64,000 bases of DNA from contig CAYGDP010000003.1 of assembly GCA_964348665.1 (NCBI GenBank), forward strand, positions 124,001 to 188,000. The letters run 5' to 3'. Shown one piece after another: positions 1 to 7,062 of the stretch; position 1 is the stretch's first letter, and each line of letters opens with the position of its first letter. The notes beneath the pieces are model-generated. The model was given only the letters and a program-made list of their open reading frames with translations. It was not told the DNA's origin and made no database searches. Position numbers and translations under genes: made by a program. This DNA comes from CAYGDP01 sp964348665. Lineage in GTDB: Bacteria > Verrucomicrobiota > Verrucomicrobiia > Palsa-1439 > CAYGDP01.

Positions 1-138
1 GAGAGAGTCGGTGGCGGCGAGGATGATATCGCCATTGATGCGATAGGCGGGCGGGACGCCGACGATGAGATGCAGGTCGGATGCCTTGTGTTTTTTCGCC
101 GAAGACAACAGCGAGTCGAGGGAGACGGGTTGGCTCAT
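1..138 (-). CDS. pilT: PilT-type retraction ATPase, N-terminal fragment
   Basis: Only the first 46 codons lie in the window; the gene continues beyond base 1. The N-terminus carries the run ASDLHL followed by a GVPPAYRINGDI stretch, which is the hallmark start of the PilT family of type IV pilus retraction ATPases (cytoplasmic hexamers that depolymerise pilin). The Walker motifs are outside the window, so activity cannot be judged. The start ATG at 138 overlaps the stop of the TPR gene by an ATGA junction, so it is the last visible gene of the operon that starts near 6976. A PilB-like extension ATPase is encoded separately near 32 kb. Confidence 0.8.
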   Translation of the reverse strand, partial: MSQPVSLDSLLSSAKKHKASDLHLIVGVPPAYRINGDIILAATDSL

Positions 139-920
139 TCTTCCAGTAGCTTACGCATTTTGCCGCGAAAACGCGACCATAAACTATCCTCGTTGACCAT
201 CGCGCGCATCGCCCGCTCGGCGTCGAGGTTGGAGGGGTCGAGTTGTCGCGCCTGTTCGAACGATGTGCCGGCGAGGCTGACCATGCCGAGGGATTGCTGG
301 CAGAGACCGAGTTGGAGCCAGATGACGCTCTGGGTTGCATCCAGCGCCAGCGCTTGCTGGATGTATTTGATCGCCACGGAAAATTTCTGGTGAAAATAAT
401 GGATCCGCGCCGAGAGCCAATGCCAGAACCATTCGCGATGCGCCATCGAGAGCGCCTTGCCAAAACAAAACTCCGCCGCGCCTTCTTCCCGCGCCAGCAA
501 CACATCGCCGCGCGCCAGCCAGATGTAAGGGGTGTCGCCGCGCTCCTCGATGCTTGCATCGGAATACGCCAGCGCGTTTTCGTAGTCGCCGAGCCGCCCC
601 AGCGCGACACCCTTCGCGGCCAGCAATTCTGGTTCATTCGGGAATTTCTCCAGCGCCTTGTCCGCCCACAATTTCGCCTCGCGAAATTCGCCCAACTCGA
701 TCAACGCGCGCACCTGCCCCGTCCACGCCGCGGCGTTTTGCGAATTCTCCTCCAGCGTTTTGGCAAACGCCCGCAACGCGCGCTCGAACTGTCCGCGCGC
801 AAAGGACGCGTTGGCTTCGGCAAAATAATACGCCTCGTCCTTGACCTCCAGCGGCGCGCCGAGCTGTTGGGGCTGTTCTTCTTCGCCGCCGCCAAACTCC
901 AGATTGCTGAATCGGCTCAT
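135..920 (-). CDS. TPR-repeat protein
   Basis: This 261-aa protein has no signal peptide or membrane segment. From about residue 35 it shows a ladder of degenerate tetratricopeptide repeats (helix pairs with the W/L-G-A/Y-A-P spacing, for example ALRAFAKTLEENSQNAAAW, ALAYSDASIEERGDTPYIW and AIKYIQQALALDATQSVIW). Such proteins are scaffolds. The start at 920 is chosen because the ATGA junction with the upstream membrane-protein gene (stop 917-919) couples the two; a longer reading into that gene is not needed. It is itself ATGA-coupled to pilT, so it may support pilus or membrane assembly, but this is inference from position only. Confidence 0.8.
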   Translation of the reverse strand: MSRFSNLEFGGGEEEQPQQLGAPLEVKDEAYYFAEANASFARGQFERALRAFAKTLEENSQNAAAWTGQVRALIELGEFREAKLWADKALEKFPNEPELLAAKGVALGRLGDYENALAYSDASIEERGDTPYIWLARGDVLLAREEGAAEFCFGKALSMAHREWFWHWLSARIHYFHQKFSVAIKYIQQALALDATQSVIWLQLGLCQQSLGMVSLAGTSFEQARQLDPSNLDAERAMRAMVNEDSLWSRFRGKMRKLLEE

Positions 921-1795
921 TTTAATTCCTGTTTCCGTCCGAACCAAGACCGATAAGGCGTGCCAAGCACACGATTCGTCGGCACAAAAACCAATTCGGG
1001 AATAATTTCCCCGCCTTGCCGTTGCGCCAGTGAATTTGCCACAGTCGGCCAAACAAACAAGTGATTTTCAGGCACAGCCAAGTCTCCCGCTTTTGGCATC
1101 GCGTCAGCCTTCTTCCCAAAGACTCGCGTCTCATTGACAAAGAAATGATCGTAGCCGAATCGGACTTGGTCATCACCAACCGCCAGCAGTTGCGTTAATT
1201 CGTTGCCAGATTCGACGCGAAAATTGTCCCTGCGAATCGGTTCAATCGAAAATGCCACAGAATCACCGTGGCGAAGGTCTTGGGCGCGCACACGAGGGTT
1301 TACGATGACGACTTTGCCTTCCACGTTTAGCGGGATTGCGACAAAAGCACGGACTACGCGTCCGAGCGGTACGTAAATACAAGCGATCGCAAAGGCATAC
1401 GCCAAGATTGTAAGCCAAAGCAGTCGTTTGAGAGGCGGCCGCTCCGAGGCATGATGCAACACAAAAGAGAATCCCGAAACGTGGAGCAATAGTAATCCAT
1501 ATAACGCATAGCTGGCTTCCGAATAGCCGAGTCGCACAAACAAAAACGTCGCCGCGCCTAAATACGCAACCAGTACACAGTATCCCAGCAACAGGCGACC
1601 TCCACGAAAAAAACCATACGTCGGGAGGATCGCCGACAAGTAGAGATCCGTTTCGAAAAACGCACGCGGCGACTGCAAAAAAGCTGTCCTAGCGCGGTCT
1701 CGGTGCCATTTTCCGCGCAAAAAATATCCCAACGAAAGGATGCCGCTATACCACCGCTTTCGCGGGGGCATAAACGGCGATGGTTCGTCTGTCAT
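917..1795 (-). CDS. Membrane protein with degenerate signal-peptidase-I (S26) fold
   Basis: The 292-aa protein has three predicted membrane segments (about 68-90, 97-115, 124-144) followed by a soluble domain. That domain follows the order of signal peptidase I boxes: HGDSVAF (176-182, like box C GDxVxF), AVGDDQV (205-211, like VGLPGDxV), FVNETRV (219-225, like yVNGxxV) and VPENHLFV (241-248, like VPxGxyFV), ending VFVPTNRVLGTP. The catalytic Ser-Met-Pro is not present before the domain (the place reads IPLNVEG) and the general-base Lys before the VGxxGD motif is replaced by Gln, so it should be inactive. The ATG at 1795 is preferred over a TTG at 1855 because GGAAG lies just upstream. It is ATGA-coupled to the TPR gene. 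Homology is inferred from motif order only. Confidence 0.6.
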   Translation of the reverse strand: MTDEPSPFMPPRKRWYSGILSLGYFLRGKWHRDRARTAFLQSPRAFFETDLYLSAILPTYGFFRGGRLLLGYCVLVAYLGAATFLFVRLGYSEASYALYGLLLLHVSGFSFVLHHASERPPLKRLLWLTILAYAFAIACIYVPLGRVVRAFVAIPLNVEGKVVIVNPRVRAQDLRHGDSVAFSIEPIRRDNFRVESGNELTQLLAVGDDQVRFGYDHFFVNETRVFGKKADAMPKAGDLAVPENHLFVWPTVANSLAQRQGGEIIPELVFVPTNRVLGTPYRSWFGRKQELK

Positions 1796-1872
1796 GCGAC
1801 TTCCTTTCGCGACAGTGTGACGCAAACTTTCAGCTTGCGAATCAATCGCAACCAAGATGGTTGCGCCACAAG

Positions 1873-2073
1873 CTAATGCCGCTGATCCAAGTTGAGCCGG
1901 ACTTCTTCCTCCGGCTCATACATTTCCGAGGTGGCTTCCTTCGACTTCAGCGTGCCGATAATGTCCTCGAACATCTTGGCAGCATCGAGACAGCGATTCC
2001 CTTTGTATCCCTGAATGTGCACCTCCACGCTGCCATCCGCGGCGATGGTGATGTCAAACTCACGCGGCGGCAT
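1873..2073 (-). CDS. DUF2997 family small protein
   Basis: A 66-aa protein with a short beta-rich start (DITIAADGSVEVHIQGY) and the conserved CLDAAKMFEDIIGTLKSKEATSEMYEPE segment typical of DUF2997, a family of unknown function. In cyanobacteria and many other bacteria DUF2997 genes sit beside DUF1257/Ycf35 and Ycf46-like AAA genes, and the same association is seen here. The ATG at 2073 lies inside the end of the upstream gene (14-nt overlap), so the two are probably translated together. The function is unknown; a role as an accessory to the AAA protein is inference. Confidence 0.8.
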   Translation of the reverse strand: MPPREFDITIAADGSVEVHIQGYKGNRCLDAAKMFEDIIGTLKSKEATSEMYEPEEEVRLNLDQRH

Positions 2074-2569
2074 GGGCGCCCTCCCAGAGCCGGACTTTTA
2101 GCCGGATCGCGTTGTTCTCCGCCGCGCCTTCTTCGACAATATGAAATTGTCGCGACGCCAATTCCTCGCGGAGATGTTGGTAGACGTATTGCTGCACGAC
2201 GCACTGGCTCAATTCCTCGCCAATCGCCGTCAGCTCCGCGTCCGTGCGGCCTTGGCCGCTCACACAGACGCTCGCCTTGCCGCGCGCGTCACGGGCGAAT
2301 TTCACGGTCACCCCGTCGCGCTCTACCGCAATATTCTTTTCGCGCCCGAGCTGATCGGTCACGATCTCGCTGTTGGGGATTTCGAGCGAGACCTCGTGTT
2401 TCCCTCGCTTCAGGAAATACGCCTCGCTGCCTTCCACGTTTTCCTCCACTTCGTCAATCGCCTGTTTCACCACGCTGTAGCCGAGTGATGCCGCGGCAGC
2501 CATCACCGCACCGCTGAAGGCCGGCCACGCCGCGCTGACCACGGGAACCAAGATTACAACTGCACTCAT
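2060..2569 (-). CDS. DUF1257/Ycf35-like protein
   Basis: The 169-aa protein begins with a hydrophobic stretch (residues 1-35, AVVILVPVVSAAW) and continues with a beta-rich region. Its C-terminal part has a helix with a QQYVYQHLREELASRQF core followed by HIVEE and IRLKVRLWE, which resembles the end of DUF1257 (Ycf35) proteins. The ATG at 2569 has a clear AGGAG at the right distance. The next gene is DUF2997, its usual partner, and a Ycf46-type AAA gene is upstream in the same operon, which supports the family call more than the sequence alone does. Function is not known. The hydrophobic N-terminus differs from the cyanobacterial form as I remember it. Confidence 0.55.
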   Translation of the reverse strand: MSAVVILVPVVSAAWPAFSGAVMAAAASLGYSVVKQAIDEVEENVEGSEAYFLKRGKHEVSLEIPNSEIVTDQLGREKNIAVERDGVTVKFARDARGKASVCVSGQGRTDAELTAIGEELSQCVVQQYVYQHLREELASRQFHIVEEGAAENNAIRLKVRLWEGAHAAA

Positions 2570-2702
2570 AGTTTTCTCCTTATGATAGGGAGACACCTCA
2601 AATGAGATCATGCCCAATGAGCGTGTCGTAGGAATAGACCGAGCACCCCCGAAATCCTCACGCGAAAAAATGATCGTTGCGACCAAGAGGCCATATGGCG
2701 AT
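2570..2702 (-). other. Longest internal gap of the Ycf46 operon
   Basis: This 133-base gap is the widest space inside an otherwise tightly packed operon. I see no open reading frame, no clear hairpin followed by T-run and no convincing -35/-10 pair. It could hold an internal promoter or an mRNA processing site, but nothing in the sequence proves it. Confidence 0.4.
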
Positions 2703-3047
2703 TTATCTTCGTCTTTGACTGGGGTTTTGTCGCTGGATTTTTTTCTGCACCACGCCGTACCGCGCTCGTTCCTCGGCGATGGTTAGGGTTGTGCTGACAG
2801 AGGAGTTGTCGCCGCAACGACGCACCCGGCGGACGATGAGCCAGCCGGCCGAGCCGCCCGCCGTGGCGATCAGCACGTACACGAGAAAGGAAGAATCCAA
2901 CAGCGTATTCAACTCATCGAACGCAGCATAGACAACGACGACCCCGATCGCCCCGAAGAACACCAGCGCGATGAAAAGCACGAACAAACTGCCGCCGTTG
3001 CTCACCTTCGAGCTGCGAACTGTCTCGGCCCATGTCTCCAAGTCCAT
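2703..3047 (-). CDS. Small membrane protein, two helices
   Basis: A 114-aa protein with two membrane segments (about residues 20-43 and 50-68), the second followed by a positive RRVRR cluster and a polar basic tail ending in QRRR. The ATG at 3047 is chosen over a longer TTG reading because GGAGG stands seven bases upstream. I do not recognise the family. It lies between two even smaller membrane proteins and the DUF1257-like gene, so it is probably part of a membrane assembly made by this operon; that is inference from position. Confidence 0.7.
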   Translation of the reverse strand: MDLETWAETVRSSKVSNGGSLFVLFIALVFFGAIGVVVVYAAFDELNTLLDSSFLVYVLIATAGGSAGWLIVRRVRRCGDNSSVSTTLTIAEERARYGVVQKKIQRQNPSQRRR

Positions 3048-3073
3048 AGTCACACCTCCAAAGATTGACTGCG

Positions 3074-3226
3074 TCAAAAGTCAGTGATGTGCCGGAAGAT
3101 CCATCGGAAGATTAAAAAACCTAATACGAGCGCGAACGTCAACCCAACCATCGCCAGCCAAAACGCCGTGCGGTTGCCACCGTCTCCCGCTGATCGGAAC
3201 GACCCAAAAAACGTTCTTCGTTTCAT
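3074..3226 (-). CDS. 50-aa single-helix membrane protein (paralogue 1)
   Basis: A 50-aa protein: short basic start (MKRRTFFGSF), a GDGGN turn, one hydrophobic helix (residues 21-44) and a short tail. It resembles the 59-aa product encoded just upstream: both have MK plus basic/aromatic residues, a G-rich linker, then a helix containing LxLVLG(F/Y)LxFR. The two are likely an old tandem duplication. Start at 3226 is supported by an AGGTG upstream; a longer reading has no ribosome site. Function unknown. Confidence 0.6.
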   Translation of the reverse strand: MKRRTFFGSFRSAGDGGNRTAFWLAMVGLTFALVLGFLIFRWIFRHITDF

Positions 3227-3287
3227 GATCACCTGGTTAGACCGGGCAGAACCAAATTCGTCACGCGGCAAATCCGCCCTCCCAACT

Positions 3288-3467
3288 TCACTCCAATCCC
3301 CAGATCACTCCGAGCTTGCTCAACAAGTACCGAAAACTTAGATATCCGAGAACCAAAACAAGACCCAAACCCAATATCGAAAAGAAAAATGCCGTGAGGA
3401 CGCCGCCCTTTCCCTCGCCCGGAATCACCTCATCGGTTTCTGGTCGTCTCCAAAATTTTTGTTTCAT
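3288..3467 (-). CDS. 59-aa single-helix membrane protein (paralogue 2)
   Basis: Translating the minus strand from 3467 gives 59 codons: MKQKFWRRPETDEVIPGEG, a Gly-rich turn, then a hydrophobic helix (about residues 24-47, LGLGLVLVLGYLSFRYLL) and a stop at 3288-3290. The ATG overlaps the AAA gene stop in an ATGA junction, as for most other genes of this operon, which is the main reason to believe it is expressed. It is paralogous to the 50-aa protein that follows. Function unknown; a membrane anchor or small regulator of the AAA ATPase would fit. Confidence 0.65.
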   Translation of the reverse strand: MKQKFWRRPETDEVIPGEGKGGVLTAFFFSILGLGLVLVLGYLSFRYLLSKLGVIWGLE

Positions 3468-5017
3468 GGAGTCTCCTCCGGGTGATCGCCGTTGTCACGC
3501 GCCGCGCGTGGCACGCTGGCGTTGCGCGCCCGACCATCCGCCCATGCGCGCAGGTCGGTGATGTGTTCCTCCATCGTCTTGGAGAGCGGGACGGTCTGCT
3601 GGATCGCCGTGAGAATATCGCCGGTCATGAGTTCGTGATTCCCATAGAACGCGTCGTACAGCGCGCTGATGATCGCCTGCTCGATTTCCGCGCCGCTGAA
3701 CCCGTCCGCCGCCGATACCAATTCAGCGATGTCGAAATTCTGCGGGTCGCGCCCCCGTTTGCTCAAATGAATCCGAAAAATCTCCTCGCGCTCGGCTTCC
3801 GCCGGCAAGTCTACAAAGAAAATATCGTCGAGCCGACCTTTCCGCAACAGTTCCGGCGGTAGCTGGGAGATGTCGTTGGCGGTGGCAACGACAAAAACCG
3901 GCGCTGTTTTTTCCGAGAGCCACGTCAGGAACGTGCCGAACACGCGTGCCGTCGTGCCGCCGTCGGTATGAGCGCTGCCTTGCGATCCGGCAAATGCCTT
4001 GTCGATTTCGTCCACCCACAGAATCGTTGGCGCGACGGACTCGGCCACACTGATGGCGCGACGAACGTTTTCTTCCGAGCTGCCAACGAGGCTGCCGAAC
4101 ATCCTGCCCATATCGAACCGGAGAAGTGGCAATTGCCAGAGACTTGAGACCGCTTTGGCACAAAGGCTTTTGCCGCAGCCTTGCACGCCCAGCAAGAGCA
4201 CGCCTTTGGGTGGCGGCAATCCAAACGCGCGCGCCTGGTCAGTGAACGCCACCGCCCGTTTCTGCAGCCAATCTTTCAAAACCGACATGCCGCCGACGTT
4301 CGCAAAGGTCTCGTCACTGGCGTAATATTCGAGCAGCCCACTCTTGCGGATGATTTGCTGTTTCTCCGCAAAAACCTCACCCACGTCGTCCCCCGTAAGC
4401 CGTTGGTCTTTGACGATGATCTTGGCAAATACATTCTCCGCCTCGTTGAGCGTCAGGCCGAGCGCCGCCGACAACAATCGCTCGCGTCCCGTTTCATCAA
4501 GGTCCACCGTGACCTGCTTGTGTTCGCTCACGTCCGCAATGATGCGGTCAAGCAACGCACCGAGGTCTTGGCGGGATGGCAGTGGAAAATTCAGCACCGT
4601 GATTTCTTTTTCCAGCTCGGTGGGGATTTCCATCAGGGGCGAGATGATGAGAATGGTTTTGTAACTGTTTTTGAGATGTATCGAGATGTCTTTGAGGCGG
4701 CGGATGATGGCAAAATTGTTGCGAGAGAGGAACGGATGAAAATCTTTGAAAACGAACAGCGCCGGCTCGACCTGATCAATCACGGAATCGAGCGCCGCCA
4801 ACGGGTCGCGCGTCGCGGAATTGCGGGTTTTTTGCGATTGAATGCTCGTTCCGGCGGGAACAATGCCCGTGCTGTAGCACCATTCGTAAACTTTTTTCTG
4901 TCGTTTTTGCGCGATGCCAGCGATGACCTCCTGCACCCGCGTCTCCTCGTTGGTCACGAGATAGAGAATTGGGTACCGCGCCCGAATCAACGTCTCCAGT
5001 TCGTCGGCAAAGGTCAT
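3464..5017 (-). CDS. Ycf46-type AAA+ ATPase
   Basis: The 517-aa cytoplasmic protein starts with a domain of about 240 residues (RARYPILYLVTNEE, then VYEWCYSTG) characteristic of Ycf46-like proteins, followed by an AAA+ module: Walker A GVQGCGKS near residue 276, Walker B ILWVDEID near 330, the arginine-finger region LRKGRLDDIFF and a lid domain with DGFSGAEIEQAI. Ycf46-like proteins occur in cyanobacteria, plastids and many bacteria, are reported to affect photosynthesis regulation in Synechocystis, and are otherwise uncharacterised. ATG 5017 is ATGA-coupled to the 72-aa gene upstream. The neighbouring DUF1257 and DUF2997 genes are its usual partners. Confidence 0.85.
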   Translation of the reverse strand: MTFADELETLIRARYPILYLVTNEETRVQEVIAGIAQKRQKKVYEWCYSTGIVPAGTSIQSQKTRNSATRDPLAALDSVIDQVEPALFVFKDFHPFLSRNNFAIIRRLKDISIHLKNSYKTILIISPLMEIPTELEKEITVLNFPLPSRQDLGALLDRIIADVSEHKQVTVDLDETGRERLLSAALGLTLNEAENVFAKIIVKDQRLTGDDVGEVFAEKQQIIRKSGLLEYYASDETFANVGGMSVLKDWLQKRAVAFTDQARAFGLPPPKGVLLLGVQGCGKSLCAKAVSSLWQLPLLRFDMGRMFGSLVGSSEENVRRAISVAESVAPTILWVDEIDKAFAGSQGSAHTDGGTTARVFGTFLTWLSEKTAPVFVVATANDISQLPPELLRKGRLDDIFFVDLPAEAEREEIFRIHLSKRGRDPQNFDIAELVSAADGFSGAEIEQAIISALYDAFYGNHELMTGDILTAIQQTVPLSKTMEEHITDLRAWADGRARNASVPRAARDNGDHPEETP

Positions 5018-5232
5018 TGAAGTTGAGTAGAACAATTATCTTGCTTGTGATTGTCTGATTTCGCAAGCAGGAACCTTGCGCCACTTTTTTTGACACGCCG
5101 CTTCATCGCTTCATCCGTCGGATTCAATTCCGCCAACATCGCTGCCACCGCTGGCGTGAGGTTGTGCGCCAAAATCCGACCATCGGCGGTAATGATCAAC
5201 TCCGCCACCGGCGTTTCAACTTTCGCTTTCAT
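5014..5232 (-). CDS. 72-aa hypothetical protein coupled to Ycf46 gene
   Basis: The 72-aa product begins MKAKVETPVAELIITADGRI, predicted to form strands, then a helix (TPAVAAMLAEL) and a basic KRRVKKSGAR region. I do not recognise the family. ATG 5232 is chosen over 5253 because it forms an ATGA junction with the radical SAM stop, and its own stop overlaps the AAA start the same way. The compact folded look and lack of a leader/core split argue against a RiPP precursor. It could be an adaptor between the radical SAM protein and the ATPase. Confidence 0.6.
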   Translation of the reverse strand: MKAKVETPVAELIITADGRILAHNLTPAVAAMLAELNPTDEAMKRRVKKSGARFLLAKSDNHKQDNCSTQLQ

Positions 5233-6158
5233 TCGATCAAATTCAATTCCCATTCATGGGCGATGGCGTGTGCGCGAATGCGGTCTCGCGATGCGACCAT
5301 GCCGCGCAGTTCGGGATGCCGCTTGGATTGCCACGCCGGCCAGAACCCATCGCGCAGGCTCACTTTCACGCCGGGCAGATTCTCGGCGAGCCAGCGGGCG
5401 GTCGGTTGCCAGCAGCATTCAACGTGGTTCGGCATGAGCAAATGGCGCACGATCAATTCGCTGTGGTCGTTGGCCCATCGCAAGTTCTCCTGCGTAATGG
5501 CGCAGTAGTTTTCTGCGCGCGCCAATCGCGCCGCGCAATCGTCGTTGCCAAATTTATAGTCGGCCAGCCAAACGTCAAACATGCCATCCAACTGTGCGCG
5601 CGCCTCGGCCGATTGGTGGGCATTGGTCTTCCATACCAGGCGCGCTTCATCGAGCATCGCCGCAACGATCTCCAACGCAGCGTGAAGATGAATCGTCGGC
5701 TCGCCGCCTAAAATCATTACCGTCCGCGCGCCATCAGCCAGAGCGGCTGCGGCTTTCTCCGCGAGACCGACGGGATCGAGCACCTGTCCTGCTTTCGGAT
5801 TCCAGCTTTGCGCGCCGGTGATGCAGAAATCGCAGCGCAAATCACACCCACTCAAGGCGATGGCAAAGGTTGGAATCAGCTCCAATTCGTCAGCGACCTC
5901 GACTTGCGCGCTGAAGACGCGGGTCTCATCGAGCGCGCGGCATTTTCCGCGCTCACCCGTGAGACGATTGACCCCGCAATGGTGGGCGCAGAGGTGGCAA
6001 TCGGCCAGCGCCGCTCGCACCAGGCGCGCGCGGGCCGACGCCACCTCTGCGCGGGATTGTAGGCCGACTCTATGAGTCGGCGGATTCGATGTAATCGCCG
6101 CTTCGCAGAAGCGGCCTACATTCGCAGCGACCGCTGCGTTTTGTGTTAGTGCACTCAT
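5229..6158 (-). CDS. PflX-like radical SAM protein
   Basis: The 309-aa protein has an N-terminal cysteine cluster (CHLCAHHCGVNR, then GKC) and the radical SAM motif CDLRCDFC near residue 105, followed by the GGEPTIH motif. This arrangement matches the PflX/COG1313 group of pyruvate formate-lyase-activase-like proteins, which bind a [4Fe-4S] cluster and cleave S-adenosylmethionine; their substrates are unknown. The start at 6158 is taken from the ATGA junction with the 80-aa gene. Residues 13-34 are encoded by a palindromic repeat (6058-6120) that sits in frame between start and core. No formate lyase gene is nearby, so the substrate may be a product of this operon. Confidence 0.8.
   Translation of the reverse strand: MSALTQNAAVAANVGRFCEAAITSNPPTHRVGLQSRAEVASARARLVRAALADCHLCAHHCGVNRLTGERGKCRALDETRVFSAQVEVADELELIPTFAIALSGCDLRCDFCITGAQSWNPKAGQVLDPVGLAEKAAAALADGARTVMILGGEPTIHLHAALEIVAAMLDEARLVWKTNAHQSAEARAQLDGMFDVWLADYKFGNDDCAARLARAENYCAITQENLRWANDHSELIVRHLLMPNHVECCWQPTARWLAENLPGVKVSLRDGFWPAWQSKRHPELRGMVASRDRIRAHAIAHEWELNLIE
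6058..6120. repeat. Palindromic repeat (TGTAG...CTACA) inside radical SAM gene
   Basis: A 63-bp element with perfect 9-bp terminal inverted repeats TGTAGGCCG / CGGCCTACA. It contains two hairpins: CCGACTC-TAT-GAGTCGG (6064-6080) and GCCGCTTC-GCA-GAAGCGGC (6097-6114). Its length is a multiple of three, so it adds 21 codons to the radical SAM gene without breaking the frame. Relatives with the same TAT-loop hairpin are at 35274-35298 and 45771-45865. Confidence 0.85.
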
Positions 6159-6397
6159 GTGCCACAGACTTTGTCCAACAACCGTTTCCACCAGGAACGA
6201 GGTGGTTGTTCCGTCACGGACTTTTGCAGGCGCGTAAAGACGGCGGGCGGAGGCGAGACGTTCTCGGCGTCGGTGCGCAACAAGTCCTCGGGCGTCTCGA
6301 ACGTGCGTTCTTCCGTCGCCTGATGCGACTGCGCAGTCTCGGCAGTTTGTTCCTCTTTCTGTTGCAGGCGTTGAATTTTGCTCGTGTCAGAATTCAT
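6155..6397 (-). CDS. 80-aa protein downstream of ECF sigma factor
   Basis: An 80-aa, soluble, polar protein: a Gln/Glu-rich first half (residues 1-33, probably helical), then TPEDLLRTDAENVSPPPAVFTRLQKSV and a basic aromatic end with SWWKRLL. It starts nine bases after the sigma factor stop with AAGGGA upstream, and its stop overlaps the radical SAM start. The placement is that of an anti-sigma factor, but there is no zinc-binding HxxxCxxC motif and no membrane helix, so that role is not supported. Function unknown. Confidence 0.65.
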   Translation of the reverse strand: MNSDTSKIQRLQQKEEQTAETAQSHQATEERTFETPEDLLRTDAENVSPPPAVFTRLQKSVTEQPPRSWWKRLLDKVCGT

Positions 6398-6406
6398 GGT
6401 TTCCCT

Positions 6407-6976
6407 TTATTCATGTTTTCGAAATTCGGCGATAAACGCGCGCCGGGCGCGATAAAGTTTGCCGCGAACAGCATCAGCGTTTTGGTCGGTCATCCCGGCA
6501 ATCTCCTCGTAGCTAAGGTCGCGCTCGGCGACAAGCAGCAAGAGCAGCCGATACTCGGCCGGGAGCGCATCGAGCGTCCGCTGAATGCGTTGGCCGAGTT
6601 CTTTGTTCATCAAAACACGTAAGGGACTTTCGGCAGCGCTCGGCGTGTTGTCGAGGGTGGCTTCATCGTCGGTGGTCGAGACGTTTCGGTGATGCCAGCT
6701 TTGGATGAGATTGCGGCAGTGATTGACGGCGATGCGGTAGAGCCAGGTGCGGAGGCTGGCTTCGCCACGAAACTGGTCGAGGCTGCGGAAAGCCTTGAGA
6801 AATACGTCGTGCGCGGCGTCTTCGGCCTTGGCGGGATCACCGAGCATTCGTAGGCAAAGATAATAGATGGGGCGGCTGTGGTCTTCATAGATAACCGCCC
6901 AATGAAGCGATTTTGCTTCGTGGCGCTCGGTGCTGGGTGTGATGGCCATGGCTTTGGCGAGGCTGCGGGATTGCAT
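6407..6976 (-). CDS. ECF-type RNA polymerase sigma factor
   Basis: The 189-aa protein has the two-domain ECF layout: region 2 with RPIYYLCLRMLGDPAKAEDAAHDVFLKAF (about residues 35-65) and RTWLYRIAVNHCRN, a Ser/Thr/Asp-rich linker, and region 4 with LPAEYRLLLLLVAERDLSYEEIAGM and a helix-turn-helix ending in GKLYRARR. It would direct RNA polymerase to a small regulon, possibly including its own operon, since it is the first gene of a minus-strand series reaching pilT. No anti-sigma factor can be identified. The ATG at 6976 is the first in frame; a downstream ATG (MAITPSTE) is also possible. Confidence 0.9.
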   Translation of the reverse strand: MQSRSLAKAMAITPSTERHEAKSLHWAVIYEDHSRPIYYLCLRMLGDPAKAEDAAHDVFLKAFRSLDQFRGEASLRTWLYRIAVNHCRNLIQSWHHRNVSTTDDEATLDNTPSAAESPLRVLMNKELGQRIQRTLDALPAEYRLLLLLVAERDLSYEEIAGMTDQNADAVRGKLYRARRAFIAEFRKHE

Positions 6977-7062
6977 CGTTCAATTGGACAATGCCACAGG
7001 ACAAACGTCACGCGACAATAATCCTCGCCTCGCTCAATCGATTCTATAATAATCCGCCGCCC

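Noticed and set aside
5014..6158. Radical SAM gene plus 72-aa gene as a RiPP system
   Set aside because: The small protein looks like a folded domain without leader/core division or repeated core residues, there is no PqqD-like or transporter gene, and the radical SAM protein is PflX-like without a SPASM domain.
6155..6397. 80-aa protein as a zinc-binding anti-sigma factor
   Set aside because: The HxxxCxxC motif and any membrane helix are missing.
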